Origin: Rhabdornis inornatus
Taxonomy: Eukaryota > Chordata > Aves > Passeriformes > Rhabdornithidae
Direction: 5' to 3'
DNA: 64,000 bases
Assembly (NCBI GenBank): GCA_013397075.1
Contig: VWZS01004377.1
Coordinates: forward strand, 239,097 to 303,096
Made by a program: the position numbers and the translations under genes. Under the pieces are notes generated by a model, which was given only the letters and a program-made list of their open reading frames with translations, was not told the origin of the DNA and made no database searches. The number at the start of each line of letters is the position of its first letter. Position 1 is the stretch's first letter. Shown here piece after piece: positions 36,581 through 48,610 of the stretch.

Positions 36581-37464
36581 AGCAGGGCTGTGTTTCAATC
36601 TGCAGCTTGCAGGTGAAAAGGAGCCTTGGTTTCAGGAGGAATCCTGTCCCCTCAGCATTACCTCAGCCCACACCAGGGCTGGGTTTCCAGCAGGGATGCC
36701 TTCACAGCACCTCTGGTTTGCATCCAGCCAGGAGTGCAGTCACTGTGGGAAGCACCTGCCCCACACCAGGTAATGCCTTTTCTATGTCTGGTACTCCTGC
36801 AGCCACCAGAGGAGACGGGATTAGGGCCTGAACCTCACTGTGCACCTTAATGCAGTTAAAATGTCTGCTCCACAAATTCCCCCCAATAAAAAAGTAGACT
36901 GTAAAGCAATGATGGGGGCTAAACTCATTACAACCTCTTCAAAATGCAGCATGAGAGCAATTTAAAAAAAAAAAGAGTCATTAATTCTATGGATGCTGAT
37001 TTCCATGCAGTGAAAGGAAACCATGAGAGGAGCACATTACAGGCAGGATTTCACCAAAGCACTCCCACATCCTCCCAGTCAGCTCTGCAAGTGAATCCAT
37101 TTTCCCCAGGACACCAACCCCAGAGGACACCATGGGCTCTGCTGTGGGGCAGGAGGGTGGAGATGGGCAGGAATTTGGAAAGGCAGAATGAGATCTGGGT
37201 AGCCAGAAATGGGGCAAACCAGCAGGATTCGGTGTCAGGTCAGGAAGCCACTAAGTGAGGCAGGGATGTGTTGTGAGAGTCTGTCCTAGAGACATGGCAA
37301 TCATGGAAAACGGGGAGACCCTGGGATTCCATGGAAAAAGGATGGGTGTGATTGTAAGGATGGCTCAAGACAACCTGAACACAGCTTTGTGTCTGCAGAA
37401 ATGAGTGAGGGAGCACAGAGGAGCCACAGGAGTGGAGGTCATTCAACACCTTCCAGCTCAGACA
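36581..37464. other. Unique non-coding sequence
   Basis: No gene or repeat recognised. A poly(A) run lies near 36963-36974. Confidence 0.5.
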
Positions 37465-37956
37465 AGGGGCACAGTTTTGGTCCTTGCTGTGCAAAAAAGC
37501 TTTGGTGGGCTGGAGAGGATCCAGGAAAGGGCCACAAAGATGATCCAAGGAAGGGGAAGCTGTCATGTGAGGAAAGGGGGGAGCTGGGCTTGTTCAGCCT
37601 GGAGAAAAGAAGGCTGGGAAGAGACCATATCACCATATCCCAGAATTTAAAGGGTGGCTACAAAGAAGACGAATATTCCATTTTTACAAAGAGTCACATG
37701 GAAAAGATGAGGGTACAATGGCTAATGGGTATAAGATTCTCCTGGGGAGATTCCAGCTGGACACAGGAGGAAAATTTTTCACTAGGAGAACAACCAGGCA
37801 TTGAAATAATCTCCCCAGGGAGGTGGTGGATTTCCCAGTGTTGGATGCTTCCAGGATTTGGCTGGGCCATCTCATCCAGACCATGCTTCTGCCAAGAAAG
37901 GTTGGCCCAGATGATCCCTGATGTCCCTTCCAGCCTGGGGTTCTGCAAAGTCAAGG
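37465..37956 (+). mobile_element. CR1 LINE 3' end, frameshifted ORF2 remnant
   Basis: An older CR1 subfamily with the longest readable piece of ORF2 in the window. One frame carries LERIQERATKMIQ (from about 37510) and another, after a frameshift near 37560-37590, carries ELGLFSLEKRRL, both typical of the CR1 reverse-transcriptase C-terminus. The tail reads gatgatccctgatgtcccttcc and ends at ggttctgcaaagtca without the standard terminal repeat. It is a dead copy. Confidence 0.88.
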
Positions 37957-39608
37957 CAAGGTTTAGCATCTCCCAAAGCAAATGAGCCCTCTAAGGAAAA
38001 AAACAAAAACAGAAGGACATTTTAAAAATTGCAGAACTGGGCTGAGCAAAAGCAGTTTGCAGGACTGCATTGATTTAAAGTGGGGCAATGTGCCCTTGGT
38101 TTAGCTCCCAGTTCCAAGGGTGTGTGAAAAGTCCTGCCTGTGGGGGGAAAAGGGGTGATACCAGCTTCTCCCATGAATGTGGTGCAGGTGGAGCCTGCCC
38201 TGTGGGTTATAAACACAAGGTTTCTCCACAGCATCTGCTAAAGAGTTGCCAGGTTGAAAGTCTTCACACATTAAACATTTTTTATCATGTATTCTACTGC
38301 CCTCATCCTGATTTTCATCTTCAGCTCATATGTAAACACAAGAGTAATCTGTATTACCTGGGCTGAGGCTCAGTGGCTTTAAATCAGCTTCCCTCTGGGG
38401 AGGTGTGGGATGCTGCCCTGATGTACAGCAGCCATGAGACCAGCCCTAGGGTAGGAAGGGTACAGTGCTGGGCATCCAAATCCTGCTGGGAATAACCTGT
38501 GTGTCCCACCCACACTCTCTCAGATGTGGGGATAGGGCAGGCACAGGGTCTGTACTTGGTACAGGGGAACAAAATATCTGCAGTGGAGGAGCTGTGTGCA
38601 CTAACACATTTATTTGTCATTATGAAGTGCAGCAGAGCAGATAAAACCATTAGATATTTAAAAATTAGTTAATGCTAGGATGCAATGATTTGGGCATTCC
38701 TAATGCAGCTTTAAATTGGATCAATATTTTCCAGTTCATTTTACTGTAGATTTTTAACCCTGCTCTTGCACTCGAGCTCCGTGCTCTGAGCAGCAGACAG
38801 AGGGAACATTTCCACTGGGATGTGACCAGTTGTGTTTCAGGAAGTGCCTCAGCTCCTGGAAGCTTGCTAGGCACCATCTCTTTTATTCAAGAGAGCTTAA
38901 TTGTCATCCAGAACATCTGGGACGATCTCTCAGGGGTTTGTGTTGACAGAACATTAACTAACACACGAAAGCTCTGGGATCCCATGACATGATCCATCAC
39001 TGAGCAAAGACAAGTTGCCTGTTCCACATAGGATGAATTCATTGAAGAGCCAAATCATTAGCATAGAAAGGTCATCTACTTGTCTGTCATTATTGTGGGA
39101 GGCAGATAGTCTATAATGTGTGCAGCAGTTCCCCATGGAGCAGCAATCAGCCCCTTGCTACACTATTTGATTGTTCTTTCTAAAGCTGGTGGAGAGCTTT
39201 CTCACTGAGATCTGCAGCTGTAAACACCTGAAAGGAAATGTATAAATATTGCCTGCTTCTGACTTCTCTATATAAGCATGGACACCCTGAGATAAAAAAG
39301 TTCATGACTATTACTGCTCTCGTCTAGACAGCCAGACTTAAAGATCTGAAATAAATTCTATATTGCTTGTAGGAAAATAAGATTTCAGTTTTAACTTGCA
39401 GAATTTTGCACCTGAAAGAAAAACTCCATCATATTTTTCTCCCTGGTTAGAGCCAAAGCTATGCCAGATAGTTCAACCATGTGGCTTTAGATGTCCACCA
39501 ACAAATGTCAGCACTGTGGATTCCTCTGGCTGTATCTCCCAAAAGGTCAGGCAAATCTTGCCAAGCCAGCACTAGCTGGACAATTTTCACCTCATCAGCC
39601 AACCTGCT

Positions 39609-39650
39609 GAATCTGCAAATAACATCAAGAAAATGCCCCCAAAGCAACAT
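39609..39650 (+). repeat. Unexplained dispersed repeat, copy A
   Basis: The last 28 bases (catcaagaaaatgccccc then aaagcaacat) match copy B at 42811-42838 at 27 of 28 positions. Weaker similarity extends about a dozen bases to the left. I recognise no family. Confidence 0.7.
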
Positions 39651-42600
39651 ATTTTGGAACAGGATCAAAAAAAAAAAATCAATCATTTTGTTCTGTCAGT
39701 GGTGAGCGTATGGTTTATGTCCTTTCATTACAAACTTGGATATCACCCATTTGGCACTTGAAAAGTAAAAATCCATCCCAGCTATGAATATTATTTTATT
39801 GTGACTCGGGCTCTGGAGGTTTGCAGATTCTCCACTCTTTTCCATGTGGTTTCCAGTGCTGCTGGAAACATGAGCTGCTCTATGTCACCTCCTTTGCCTT
39901 GTGCATCTCCCAAGGATGACACCTGATTTCTGGGCAGAACACCTCTGCCCTCTCCTGCACTGAGTCCATAGCTGCTGCTCTGCAGCTGGGAACAGAAAAT
40001 CTCTGGTGAATTGGGCAGGTAAATCTTTAGTGTGTCCTTGATTTGTCATTTCAGTCAGCTCCTGTTGCCCTGCACATGGGTCTGAGGGTTTTCCCCCACT
40101 GCTGGCAGGAATGACAGTGAGCACACCATGACAAAGCTGCATGTTTCAGCTGGTCTGAGGGGCAGGATGAAAACTGGCCCCCAATCACCAGTGACATGTC
40201 TCTGGAGTGTCAGTGTTTCATGGATCTTGGAGCTTTGCAGTGCATCCTCTCAGAGGCAGAACCATCCTGCCTGCCTTTGTGATGACCTTGCAAACAGATC
40301 TATAGCACTTCATAGTATTTCATTTCAGAGGTTCCCATTCAGAAAAGAGGCACTGAAAATCCATAACAATTGAAATATAGTGGAATTTGAACCAAGGTCA
40401 CACCAGCTTGAGAGATGACCTGCCGTGTTCAAAATTAGCCTCACCTAATGCATGTGCTGCTCAGTTTACAAGTGATGCCCTGACCCCCTGAAATTCAGAG
40501 TGACAAAAAGAAAAATGTTTGCAGGAAGAGGTGGACTGGGCAGAAGGAAGCTGTCTGATCGTTTCACCTATCCTCATGCATAAAACAGGCCAGCAAACAT
40601 TACTCTGAAATTCCTGTAGTGAGATCCTAGATCCTTCTCTGTGCTCCCTTTACCTCTGTGAAGAGTCAGGAAAAAATCCAGAAAAAAACCCCCAACCTTA
40701 TTGACCTCTATAGGGCCAAATTTCCAAGGTGCCTTGGGGCAGAACAAAAAAATCTATGTTTGTCTATGTTATAAGCATGACTGCATCCCTGCCCAGCAAG
40801 CAGGGCTGATTGCTTGTCTGAGCTCCATTAATATGCTATTGGCATTTTATGCTTGGAAAAGGTGACCTATTGCTTTGCCTGTTAATAGATCTCCCACCCA
40901 GGAATGTCTCTATAAACCAGCTTTCTCTGTTTGGAGTCTCACTGGTTGACCTCAGAGGGTTGTTTTTCAAAGGATTTTGCAAACCTCTTGCAGAACAGCT
41001 GCATGATGCACTTCTACCAGTTTTGTCCTAATTGACATCGACTACAAACAGGCTTAACCTAAGGCAGAGTAACTCCTGTGCTGGGGGAGGCTCTGCACAA
41101 GGCTGGCTGTGGGCAGGGAAACTGGCTCCAGTTTTGCTTTTGGGTAAAAGGCAGAGGGTTTTGTAAAATGAACAAGGGCAGCATGGAGGGACGTGGGAGT
41201 AATGGGCTGGAGATACCCACATCTAAAGGAAATCAGGGTGATCTGGTATCTCAAAGCTGTCTTCAAAGGACACATCTAATGCTGCTCCAAAGTCTTCTAA
41301 AAATGCTAGTTCATCAAAATGGAAATTGCAGGAATGTGTCCACTCCAACAAGGGCTGATCTGAAAACACCCTGAAATATCGAGCCTGGGGGGGGTGGGGC
41401 GTAGCAGCAAACCCTGCAGTTTGACACCCCTGGGCTGGAGCAGTCAAAGTTAGTTTCCAAAGGATTTTTTTGGCATCACAACCAGAATGTGATTTTTTCA
41501 TGTTGAAGGCAGCATGCAGCCATCCCCTCCCCTCTAAACAGGAGCTCTGATAGACCTAATCCCTTTGCCAATCCGCTCTGGCAGAACAAACTGGAAATGT
41601 TCCACCAGGAGCCTAAGCCTGTGTTACTATTTTTAATTTCAAACACTTGATTTCCTAATTCCTGTGCTGTCTGGTCGTGGACATCCCACCAGCCATGCAG
41701 TGCCAGGCTTTGCCCAAGGCAGCTCCAGAGTCCTGTGGGACTCTGGTGTGCTGGGCTGGCAGGGGCTCTGCACCCCTCGCTGCCAGTGCTGGAGCTGATG
41801 GCCCTGGGGCACAGAGAGCAGCAGCCAAGAGGTGCCAGAATCACCTCAAGCTCTGCCTGTCTCAAGCAGGGCTGGCAAATAATGACAAGTACACTGCTGC
41901 TCTGACTTGCATTTGTCCAGTGTCTACTGTATTAACAAAAGGGGGGAAGGAGCCTAAGTAATGGATTTTTTTCTGCTTCATTTTACTCCCACCTTCTCTG
42001 CCCCCTGTAATCTGATTTTTTACACCTCATTTATGTGTTTTTATTCAGCTCATCTTCGTGTTTTCTTTTTTTTCACACCTTTGGATCAGCTCTCTCCCCA
42101 TGTCTGGCACCTGTGATTATATCCTTCAGCTTCACAATGCAGACTTGCAGAGCAGCATTTAATAACAGGGAGGATTTGACTGACTGGAGCTTTGATAATG
42201 GTGGTGGGAAAAGCACAATCACTGCCTTTTTGACAATATACTTTGCACAGAAAGCCTTCGAGAGTGTCACAATCTGATAAAAAAATTCCCAGATTCCACC
42301 CATAATTATACCTTCTCTCCTTTACCTATCCACCTTCTTTTCAAAACTGAGCTATTGTGGGTGACACCAGTCTCCAGGAAGGTGGGGGTGGTGGGACACA
42401 AACCTAGAGAGAGACAGAGAGGAGGAAAAGAGTTTAATTCACCATGATTCTGCTCAGCCTCTCTACCTGCCCACTCTCCCACCTGTCCCTTTTCAGCTGA
42501 TCCTTTTCCTCAGCCATGGGCAGGCCAGCACCATCTGGGATGGGGTGAGGTTTTAGGATGAAAAAACATCACCTGATGGGTGCCATTTCTAAGAAAAAAA

Positions 42601-42796
42601 AGAAGACTGAAGCATTTTCAGGAGTTCAGAAAGCCAGGTGAACGAAGAGATTTCACAGTGTTCAATCACCAGCTCCACTCAGAGTCCTTGTTGGGAGAGA
42701 ACAAGGGGCTCTGGATGTTCAGCTCCTGCTAAAAATAAGGTGCATGTGTGCTCTGCTGCCTTGGGGCTTCTCAGGTGATGGACCCCACAGCAGCTC

Positions 42797-42838
42797 TGAA
42801 AATCTACAAGCATCAAGAAAATGCCCCAAAAGCAACAT
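42797..42838 (+). repeat. Unexplained dispersed repeat, copy B
   Basis: Second copy of the 28-base word, in the same orientation, about 3.2 kb from copy A. The left flank (aatctacaag) also resembles copy A (aatctgcaaataa) with a small gap. Confidence 0.7.
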
Positions 42839-43713
42839 GAGGGTGGCAGGCCATGGCCCTGAGGCATGTGTGGTGCTTCCCAGCTTTGCTGGATTTTGGG
42901 TTTAGTCACATGGGCTTAACTGCTCCAAAACCATTTATAGACATAGGATGGACTGTCCAAAGTTCTTCAAGAGATGTCCATGCCCACCTCTGCAGTCAGA
43001 GATTAAAGCACATCTAGTGTCTCCCACACCACTGAGACCTCAGGACACACAACTGCTTTTGGGTGCAAGAAGGGGACAGGGCTGTGGCCACCCCCTCCCT
43101 CCCCAGGCACCCACCCAAACACTGCAAAGCCAGAAGCTGAGGCCTTCCAGCATTGGTATTCTGATTTAAGACAGCTTAAATAAAAATAAGCCAGGGGTCT
43201 GGGGGCTGCTGTGGCTAAGGGGGTTTGAGGCACTCTCAGTGCTGCTGCAGGCAGTGACAGGCACTCCAGTGCCTGCTCTGCCATTCCCCACACTTTGTCT
43301 CACTGAATTTCCAGTAAACCAGGATGTTGCATCCATCAGTGCTGGCAAGGGACCAGCACTGTGCAATGGTTTTAAAGCAGCATCCCTGGGAAGAGAATCA
43401 AGTGCAGGCTGTCCCAGCTGGAGTGGACATGGCACACCTGATGTTAAATGGCTGGGGAATCAAGAAGCTGAGCAAACATCCAGGAAGGTTGTAAGGATGA
43501 GGGTTACTGGCATCAGCTTCTGGCTTAATACAGTAATGTGGAAAAAAAGCTGCTGTTGTGATGGGCCCAGGGCTTGGCCTTCGGCAGGAGGGGCTGCCCT
43601 GGGGCTGTGATCAATAAAAGACTGAGTGTGCTGTGACACAGGAGCTGCTGTGAGCAGGGGAGGCAGAGCTGTCCCCAGTGCCCAGACAGAGCCAGACACC
43701 AAACCCAGAGTTA

Positions 43714-44216
43714 CAGAATCACAGAATGGTCTGGGTTAGAAGAGACCTTAAAGATATCTCATGCTCACCCCCTGCTTTGAATGTTCAGGGACACCTTCCA
43801 CTGTCCCAGGCTGCTCCAAGCCCCAGTGTCCAACCTGGCCTTGGGCACTGCCAGGGATCCAGGGGCAGCCACAGCAAATCTGGGCACCCTGTGCCAGGGC
43901 CTGCCCACCCTCACAGGGAACAATTCCTTCCTAACATCTAATCTAAATCTCTCATCTCTTAGTTTAAAAGCATTCCCTCATGTCCTATTGCTATCTACCC
44001 TTGTAAAAAGTCCCTCCCCCTGCTCTTTCATGAGTCCTCTTTAAATACTGAAAGGCTGCTGTGAGTTCTTCCTGGAGCCTGATCCTCTCCAGGTGAGCAC
44101 CCCCAGCTCTCCCAGCCTGGTTCCAGCCCTGGGAGCATCTCCATGGCTCCTCTGGACTCAACAGGCTCATGTTTTTCATGAGCTGAGGACTCCAGAGCTG
44201 GAAGCAGCCCTGCAGT
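43714..44216 (-). mobile_element. CR1 LINE 3'-end fragment, long copy
   Basis: The plus strand begins cagaatcacagaatggtctg (reversed tail) and passes through the shared ggacaccttccactgtccca segment. It continues through ttccttcctaacatctaatc, then cctctttaaatactgaaagg, to ctccagagctggaagcagcc. It reaches further into ORF2 than most copies. Minus-strand frames are broken. Confidence 0.92.
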
Positions 44217-44493
44217 CACAGGTATTCACCCACACCTGCCCAAGGATGGAGCCCTTCCTCGGCTGCATTCAGGGTCAGGGCTAGAGCAAATATTGGGGAT
44301 GGTATAAAATCCTCTGGGATTTTGTCATGGCAGGTGCAGCTCCAAAGCCAATGCACTGGTGTAAAATGGGGATTTCTAAGGTGTGAGCACAGCACAACCA
44401 GCACAGTGTGAGGGGCTCAGCACCACGTCACTCCCACAGCACCAGGGCTCCTGCACCTGGGGTGCCCTGAGTGCATTTCCCTTGGCTCACAGG
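44217..44493. other. Unique spacer
   Basis: Sequence between the CR1 copy and the LTR. Nothing recognised. Confidence 0.5.
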
Positions 44494-44607
44494 TGTGGGA
44501 AGATAGGTTTTAAGGATAGTGCAGAAGGTGATTTTCCTCAATGAATTACAGATGTACTGATGGCTGAGGAGTGGAGACAGCCTTGCCTGCCCACTGAGGA
44601 TGGGGGT

Positions 44608-44615
44608 TATAAAAG
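44608..44615 (+). promoter_or_regulatory. TATA box of the LTR
   Basis: TATAAAAG, placed about 114 bases into the LTR and 260 bases before its polyadenylation signal. Activity is unknown. Confidence 0.55.
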
Positions 44616-44869
44616 AGTGGGTCAGTCAGGAGTGAGTCACAGTTGGAGTTTGGGATGGGGTCTGCTGGCTGTGCTGTGAGGAGGAAGGGATGTGCAAGGG
44701 ACAGATGAGGTGATAAGATGCTGTGTGAGGGACAGACAGGGTTAGGTGGCCGGGTAAGGGACAGGTTTGGGTTCAGCCAGTCATGCAGAAGGAAGAAGGG
44801 AACTTGCAGAGAGCAGAGAAGGAGTCAGTGCTGTGTGGAGCTGCCTGAGAGAAGGCATGAAAAGTTTTT

Positions 44870-44875
44870 AATAAA
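44870..44875 (+). promoter_or_regulatory. Polyadenylation signal of the LTR
   Basis: AATAAA followed by a TG-rich stretch (gagctggtgatgatg), in the position expected near the R/U5 boundary of an LTR. Confidence 0.55.
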
Positions 44876-44922
44876 GAGCTGGTGATGATGCCAGTCATGT
44901 CCATCTCAACATAATTACCACA

Positions 44923-47378
44923 CGCAGGTGATCCCAGAACCCTATGGCAAATAATGGCATCTGGGGCTGGGCTATGGGAACCACTGCCTTACAACAATAC
45001 CTTTTTTATCTCTGCTGCTGCATTAGGCTGAGCTGGGCCTTCTGTTCAAGCTCACTTTGAAATAACATGTCCAAAAAAAGAGACCCCCAATGATCAGTGG
45101 AAACAACCCATCTGGTCTACGTACGTAACTGAGATTTTACTTCTGAAAGGTGACCTTGGTTTTTAAAATTAGATTTTAATATTTGTTATATTTTGGCTAA
45201 GGCCATGCAAATTCTCTTGAGTAAAGGATCTTGTTGCAAAAGAGAAAACAAAGTTCAGTAATGTTAAAATCTAAATGTTTATGCCAATATCTACAGGAAC
45301 ATCACCCCTAGACCCACTGCTCAGTACAAATGTTTTCTAGGTGCAATGTGTTTTGTTGTTCTTCTTTTATATTTACCTAAATGTAACTTAAAAGTAAAAC
45401 TGTTCTCACTGCTGTTCTCTTCTATTCCCCAAACCAAAACACCTAATTTGTCACTGAATGAGACACTTTTGGTAACTCTGACTTTTTATCATTCACCCGG
45501 GGGAAAAAAAAATGTTCATCCAAAGCATTATGTTTTGTTTAGACAGTAAATCCAAAGGAAATCTGTATTTCACACAGCTTTAACAGGATCTCTTGTTTTA
45601 AAAAACAGAGTGAAAAAGGAAATAGCTGCTGTTAAACTGTGAATAGTTGAAGTAGTAGAATATCAGAGTATTGAAACAAACATTCACTGACTTTTTTTTT
45701 TCCTCTCTGGGTGGTGATCAGCCCACCCTCCAGTGTGGGTTCTTTGCTTATAGCCCTAAATTAGCACTGCAGACATGCAATGGGATGGGGATGTCAAGGA
45801 GCCAGCCAGACACTCCTTGTGCAAAGGAAAATGAAACAACTCCACGCTAGTCACTACTTTTGTTATCCTATTGTGCTATTCTTTTTGGGGGAGTCGTGTT
45901 TTTGCACTTTATTACCCAGTGCTGTGTCCTGCTCCAATAAAATCAATGGCAGCCGAGCAGGCAGGCGTTTGGTTATGGCCTTCCAGGCAGCTCTGGCACT
46001 TCTGGGAATCAGGAGCACAAGAGTAATGCCTTTCAATAAGCAGCTTATCGACCAAGCAGGAGTTAAGTGAACCTGTGGTGTACTTCTCAAGTTTCGCTCC
46101 TCTCACATGATTATTGCACTTTACTCCTGCTTTGCTTTTGTTCTTTGGACAATCAGTCCCTTGAAAATACTCACCCCTGCCCAGCAGGAGAGGTGTGCTG
46201 GAGTAAAGGACAGTGGCTTTCTCCCCTTGGTCCCACCAGCTCCTTCCTCTCTGAATTCTGGGATCACTGGCTGCTACACCAGTAACCAACCCACTGGAGA
46301 TGGATTTCCAGCTTTCCAACAAAAGGAGACATTGTCCATGCTTCCTCCTAACTCCTTTAAACAATTACAATAGAGGCACTGCAAAGAAATCCAGGGAGGA
46401 AAAAGGCAGAGTGAAAAAGCAAAGTCAGGCACAGTTTTGTTTTTTTCCAGGGTTGAAATGCAGAAGCCCAGCAATAAGCAGTCTGACAAGTCACAGTAAG
46501 CCAAAACTGGGCCATGGCAGACCTTGTGTTTTCTTTTTGGGGATAAAGTGATCACCTCTCAGCTCTGGCTGGGCTGGCATGTCCCACATCCATTACAAAC
46601 AAGGCCAGTTGGACCTGCTCAGGTGATGGACTCAAGAGCAGCTCAGTGCTCCAGCACACAGAGCTCTGACCTCAATGCTTCTCATAACAGGGATTCCCAC
46701 AGACATCCCAAAGCAGAGGAAGGAAATCTTAATGCAATTTAGGCTCCAGTGTTACAGGAGAAACCCAGGGCTGAGGCTGAAAGTCTGCAGGACCTGGGAG
46801 CTGACATCTGTTAAACATCTACTCAGGTAACTGAGGCAGAACCAACAGCTCCTGACCTCTGCTTGGCACCAGGCAAGGCACACAGCCACCCTCAGAGGGT
46901 TTATTTCTTTAATGCCATTATCTGGTACATTTTACAGCAGTTACAACAGTGTCTGACACTCTCAAAGACAGTAAGCATCCATGGATTACAACCTGTACCC
47001 TGCAGCTCCTCTGTGTTGTGCAAAGCAGCATTTAAAGCATTATTTAAGCTCCAGCCAGGGACCATTTCATTGACCAAGACAAGTAGAGGTGAAAGCATGT
47101 TGTGGGTTTCTCCTGTGCTCAAAAGCTGCTCCAGTGCCTGTGGTGTGCACAACATCTGCTGTGCAGGGCACCTGCTGTGGTGCAGGAACAGGACGTGTGG
47201 GAAGATTTTAATTACTCACCATGGCAACCTACATTAATATCTGTAATCCCCCACAATCAACTGGGTTGGTCCTTCCACATCTGCACAAATAGCCCCAGGA
47301 AGGACATGCATACTGTAGATCTGCTCCTGGGCACCCAAAGCCAACTGTGGAGCCTTGTGTAAAACAGGAACACAGCCC
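44923..47378. other. Unique non-coding sequence
   Basis: No gene or repeat family recognised. The part 45060-45700 is AT-rich. Reading frames are short and without domains. Confidence 0.5.
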
Positions 47379-47510
47379 TGGAAGTGTTCAAGGACAGATG
47401 GGATGAGACTTGGAGCAACCAGGTCTAGTGGAAGGTGTCCCTACCCATGGCAAAAAGGGGTGGAACAAGACAGTTTTTAAAGTCCCAGTCCAAACTTTTC
47501 TATGGCTGTA
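47379..47510 (+). mobile_element. CR1 LINE tail, diverged
   Basis: ggaagtgttcaaggacagat, then gacttggagcaaccaggtct, then ggaaggtgtccctacccatg follow the CR1 3' order. The tail (aagtcccagtccaaactttt) is decayed, so this is an old copy. Confidence 0.75.
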
Positions 47511-47964
47511 AAAACCAGCCTGCCCCATCTGTGAGAGCTCTTTGGTCCAGCTGTCCAGGCCAGATCTAGAGGGCCCCCATCCTGTCCATCCCCAAATCCA
47601 CAGATCCTCCCATATTGCCACACCTCTGGCAGCTGAAACAAGCTCATCTCTCTGTGCAATGAACCAGCTTGTAGCTGTTACAGGTTGGCTTATCCTGAAC
47701 TCATTGATCTTACCCCATTGATCCAAAGCTTGGATTAATTTGAAGCTAAACCTCTCCCATGAGTGTCAGGGAGATGGCCCTCCAGGAATCAGTGCTGATG
47801 AAATATTGAGTCCCTCCTCCCAGCAGATACCCCTGAGCCACACTCCTGCATCCTGCCTTCCTGCTGCACCCAGCAGCTCTGCCCAGGAGCAGCTGTGAGA
47901 GCCTGTGTGTTGTGCCAGCAAGACACCAACTGCCCTGCATTCCTGCAAGCAAGGACACACCCTG
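47511..47964. other. Unique spacer before LTR
   Basis: No gene or repeat recognised. Confidence 0.5.
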
Positions 47965-48610
47965 TGTCTTGGTTTGAAAGACAGGTGTTTGTTAAGAAAG
48001 GCAGGAGCCTTTTTTGAAATGGACAATGTAAACTGCCTCCCCCCAGGTTATTATAATTTTGAAATTAAGGAGCTCTCAGGCAAAGATATGGGAATAGGAA
48101 TAACAGTTCTTTTACTAGGAAAATTAAAATAAAAATACAGTAATACAAAAAACCCAAACAAACCCAAAACACTGACAGTGTCAGAATGCAATCTGGCACC
48201 CTATTGGTCAATCTGGTTAAGTGGTGGCTGCATCCTCCTGCAGTGACAGATGTGCTTCTGTTGGAGCAGTGCTCCTGGAGAAGGTGCAGTTTTCCTCCAA
48301 AGCTCCAGGGATGATGTGCAAGGCTCTGGTTTTCCTCTGGAATCCAGTGGGAAAAGGCTGCTCTGATGTTCCAAATGTCAGATTTGATCTGGGTAGGAAA
48401 TGTTTGGCTCCTCCCCCTGGGTGGAGCATCTCCCAATGGGATGATGGAATTTTATCAGCCATGCACTGGGACTCCATGGTCCATTAACAGGAGATATCTC
48501 CTGGAGGGAGGATGGGTTGAGGGAAAGATAAAGAACACTGCCCCAGCTGGTTTAACAGATGGTGATAGAATACAAACTGCTGGTTCCATCCTGCATTGCA
48601 ACCCAAGACA
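47965..48610 (-). mobile_element. Solo LTR, songbird ERV family, copy 1
   Basis: Starts TGTCTTGG and ends CCAAGACA, an 8-base terminal inverted repeat. It aligns with copy 2 at 56218-57005 over nearly its whole length. The flanks share cctg (47961-47964 and 48611-48614) but not a clear 5-base duplication. I prefer minus-strand sense because the reversed sequence carries tagtaaaagaactgttattcc, resembling the polyadenylation region of the LTR at 26928-27358, followed by U5-like sequence. No gag, pol or env lies beside it. The family name is not certain. Confidence 0.8.

Larger units (their letters stand above)
37957..43713. other. Unique non-coding sequence
   Basis: No gene recognised over about 5.8 kb. 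A near-identical 28-base word occurs at 39623-39650 and 42811-42838 and is annotated separately. AT-rich, repeat-free stretches lie at 38630-38760 and 38880-39120. G runs occur at about 41387-41399. Confidence 0.5.
44494..44922 (+). mobile_element. Solo LTR, ERV2/ERVK-like
   Basis: The ends are TGTGG (44494) and CCACA (44918-44922), a 5-base terminal inverted repeat. The flanks cacagg (44488-44493) and cgcagg (44923-44928) match at 5 of 6 bases, consistent with a 6-base target-site duplication typical of class II elements. TATAAAAG lies at 44608-44615 and AATAAA at 44870-44875, giving a plus-strand sense. No internal retroviral genes adjoin it. It is 429 bases, a usual LTR length. Confidence 0.8.
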
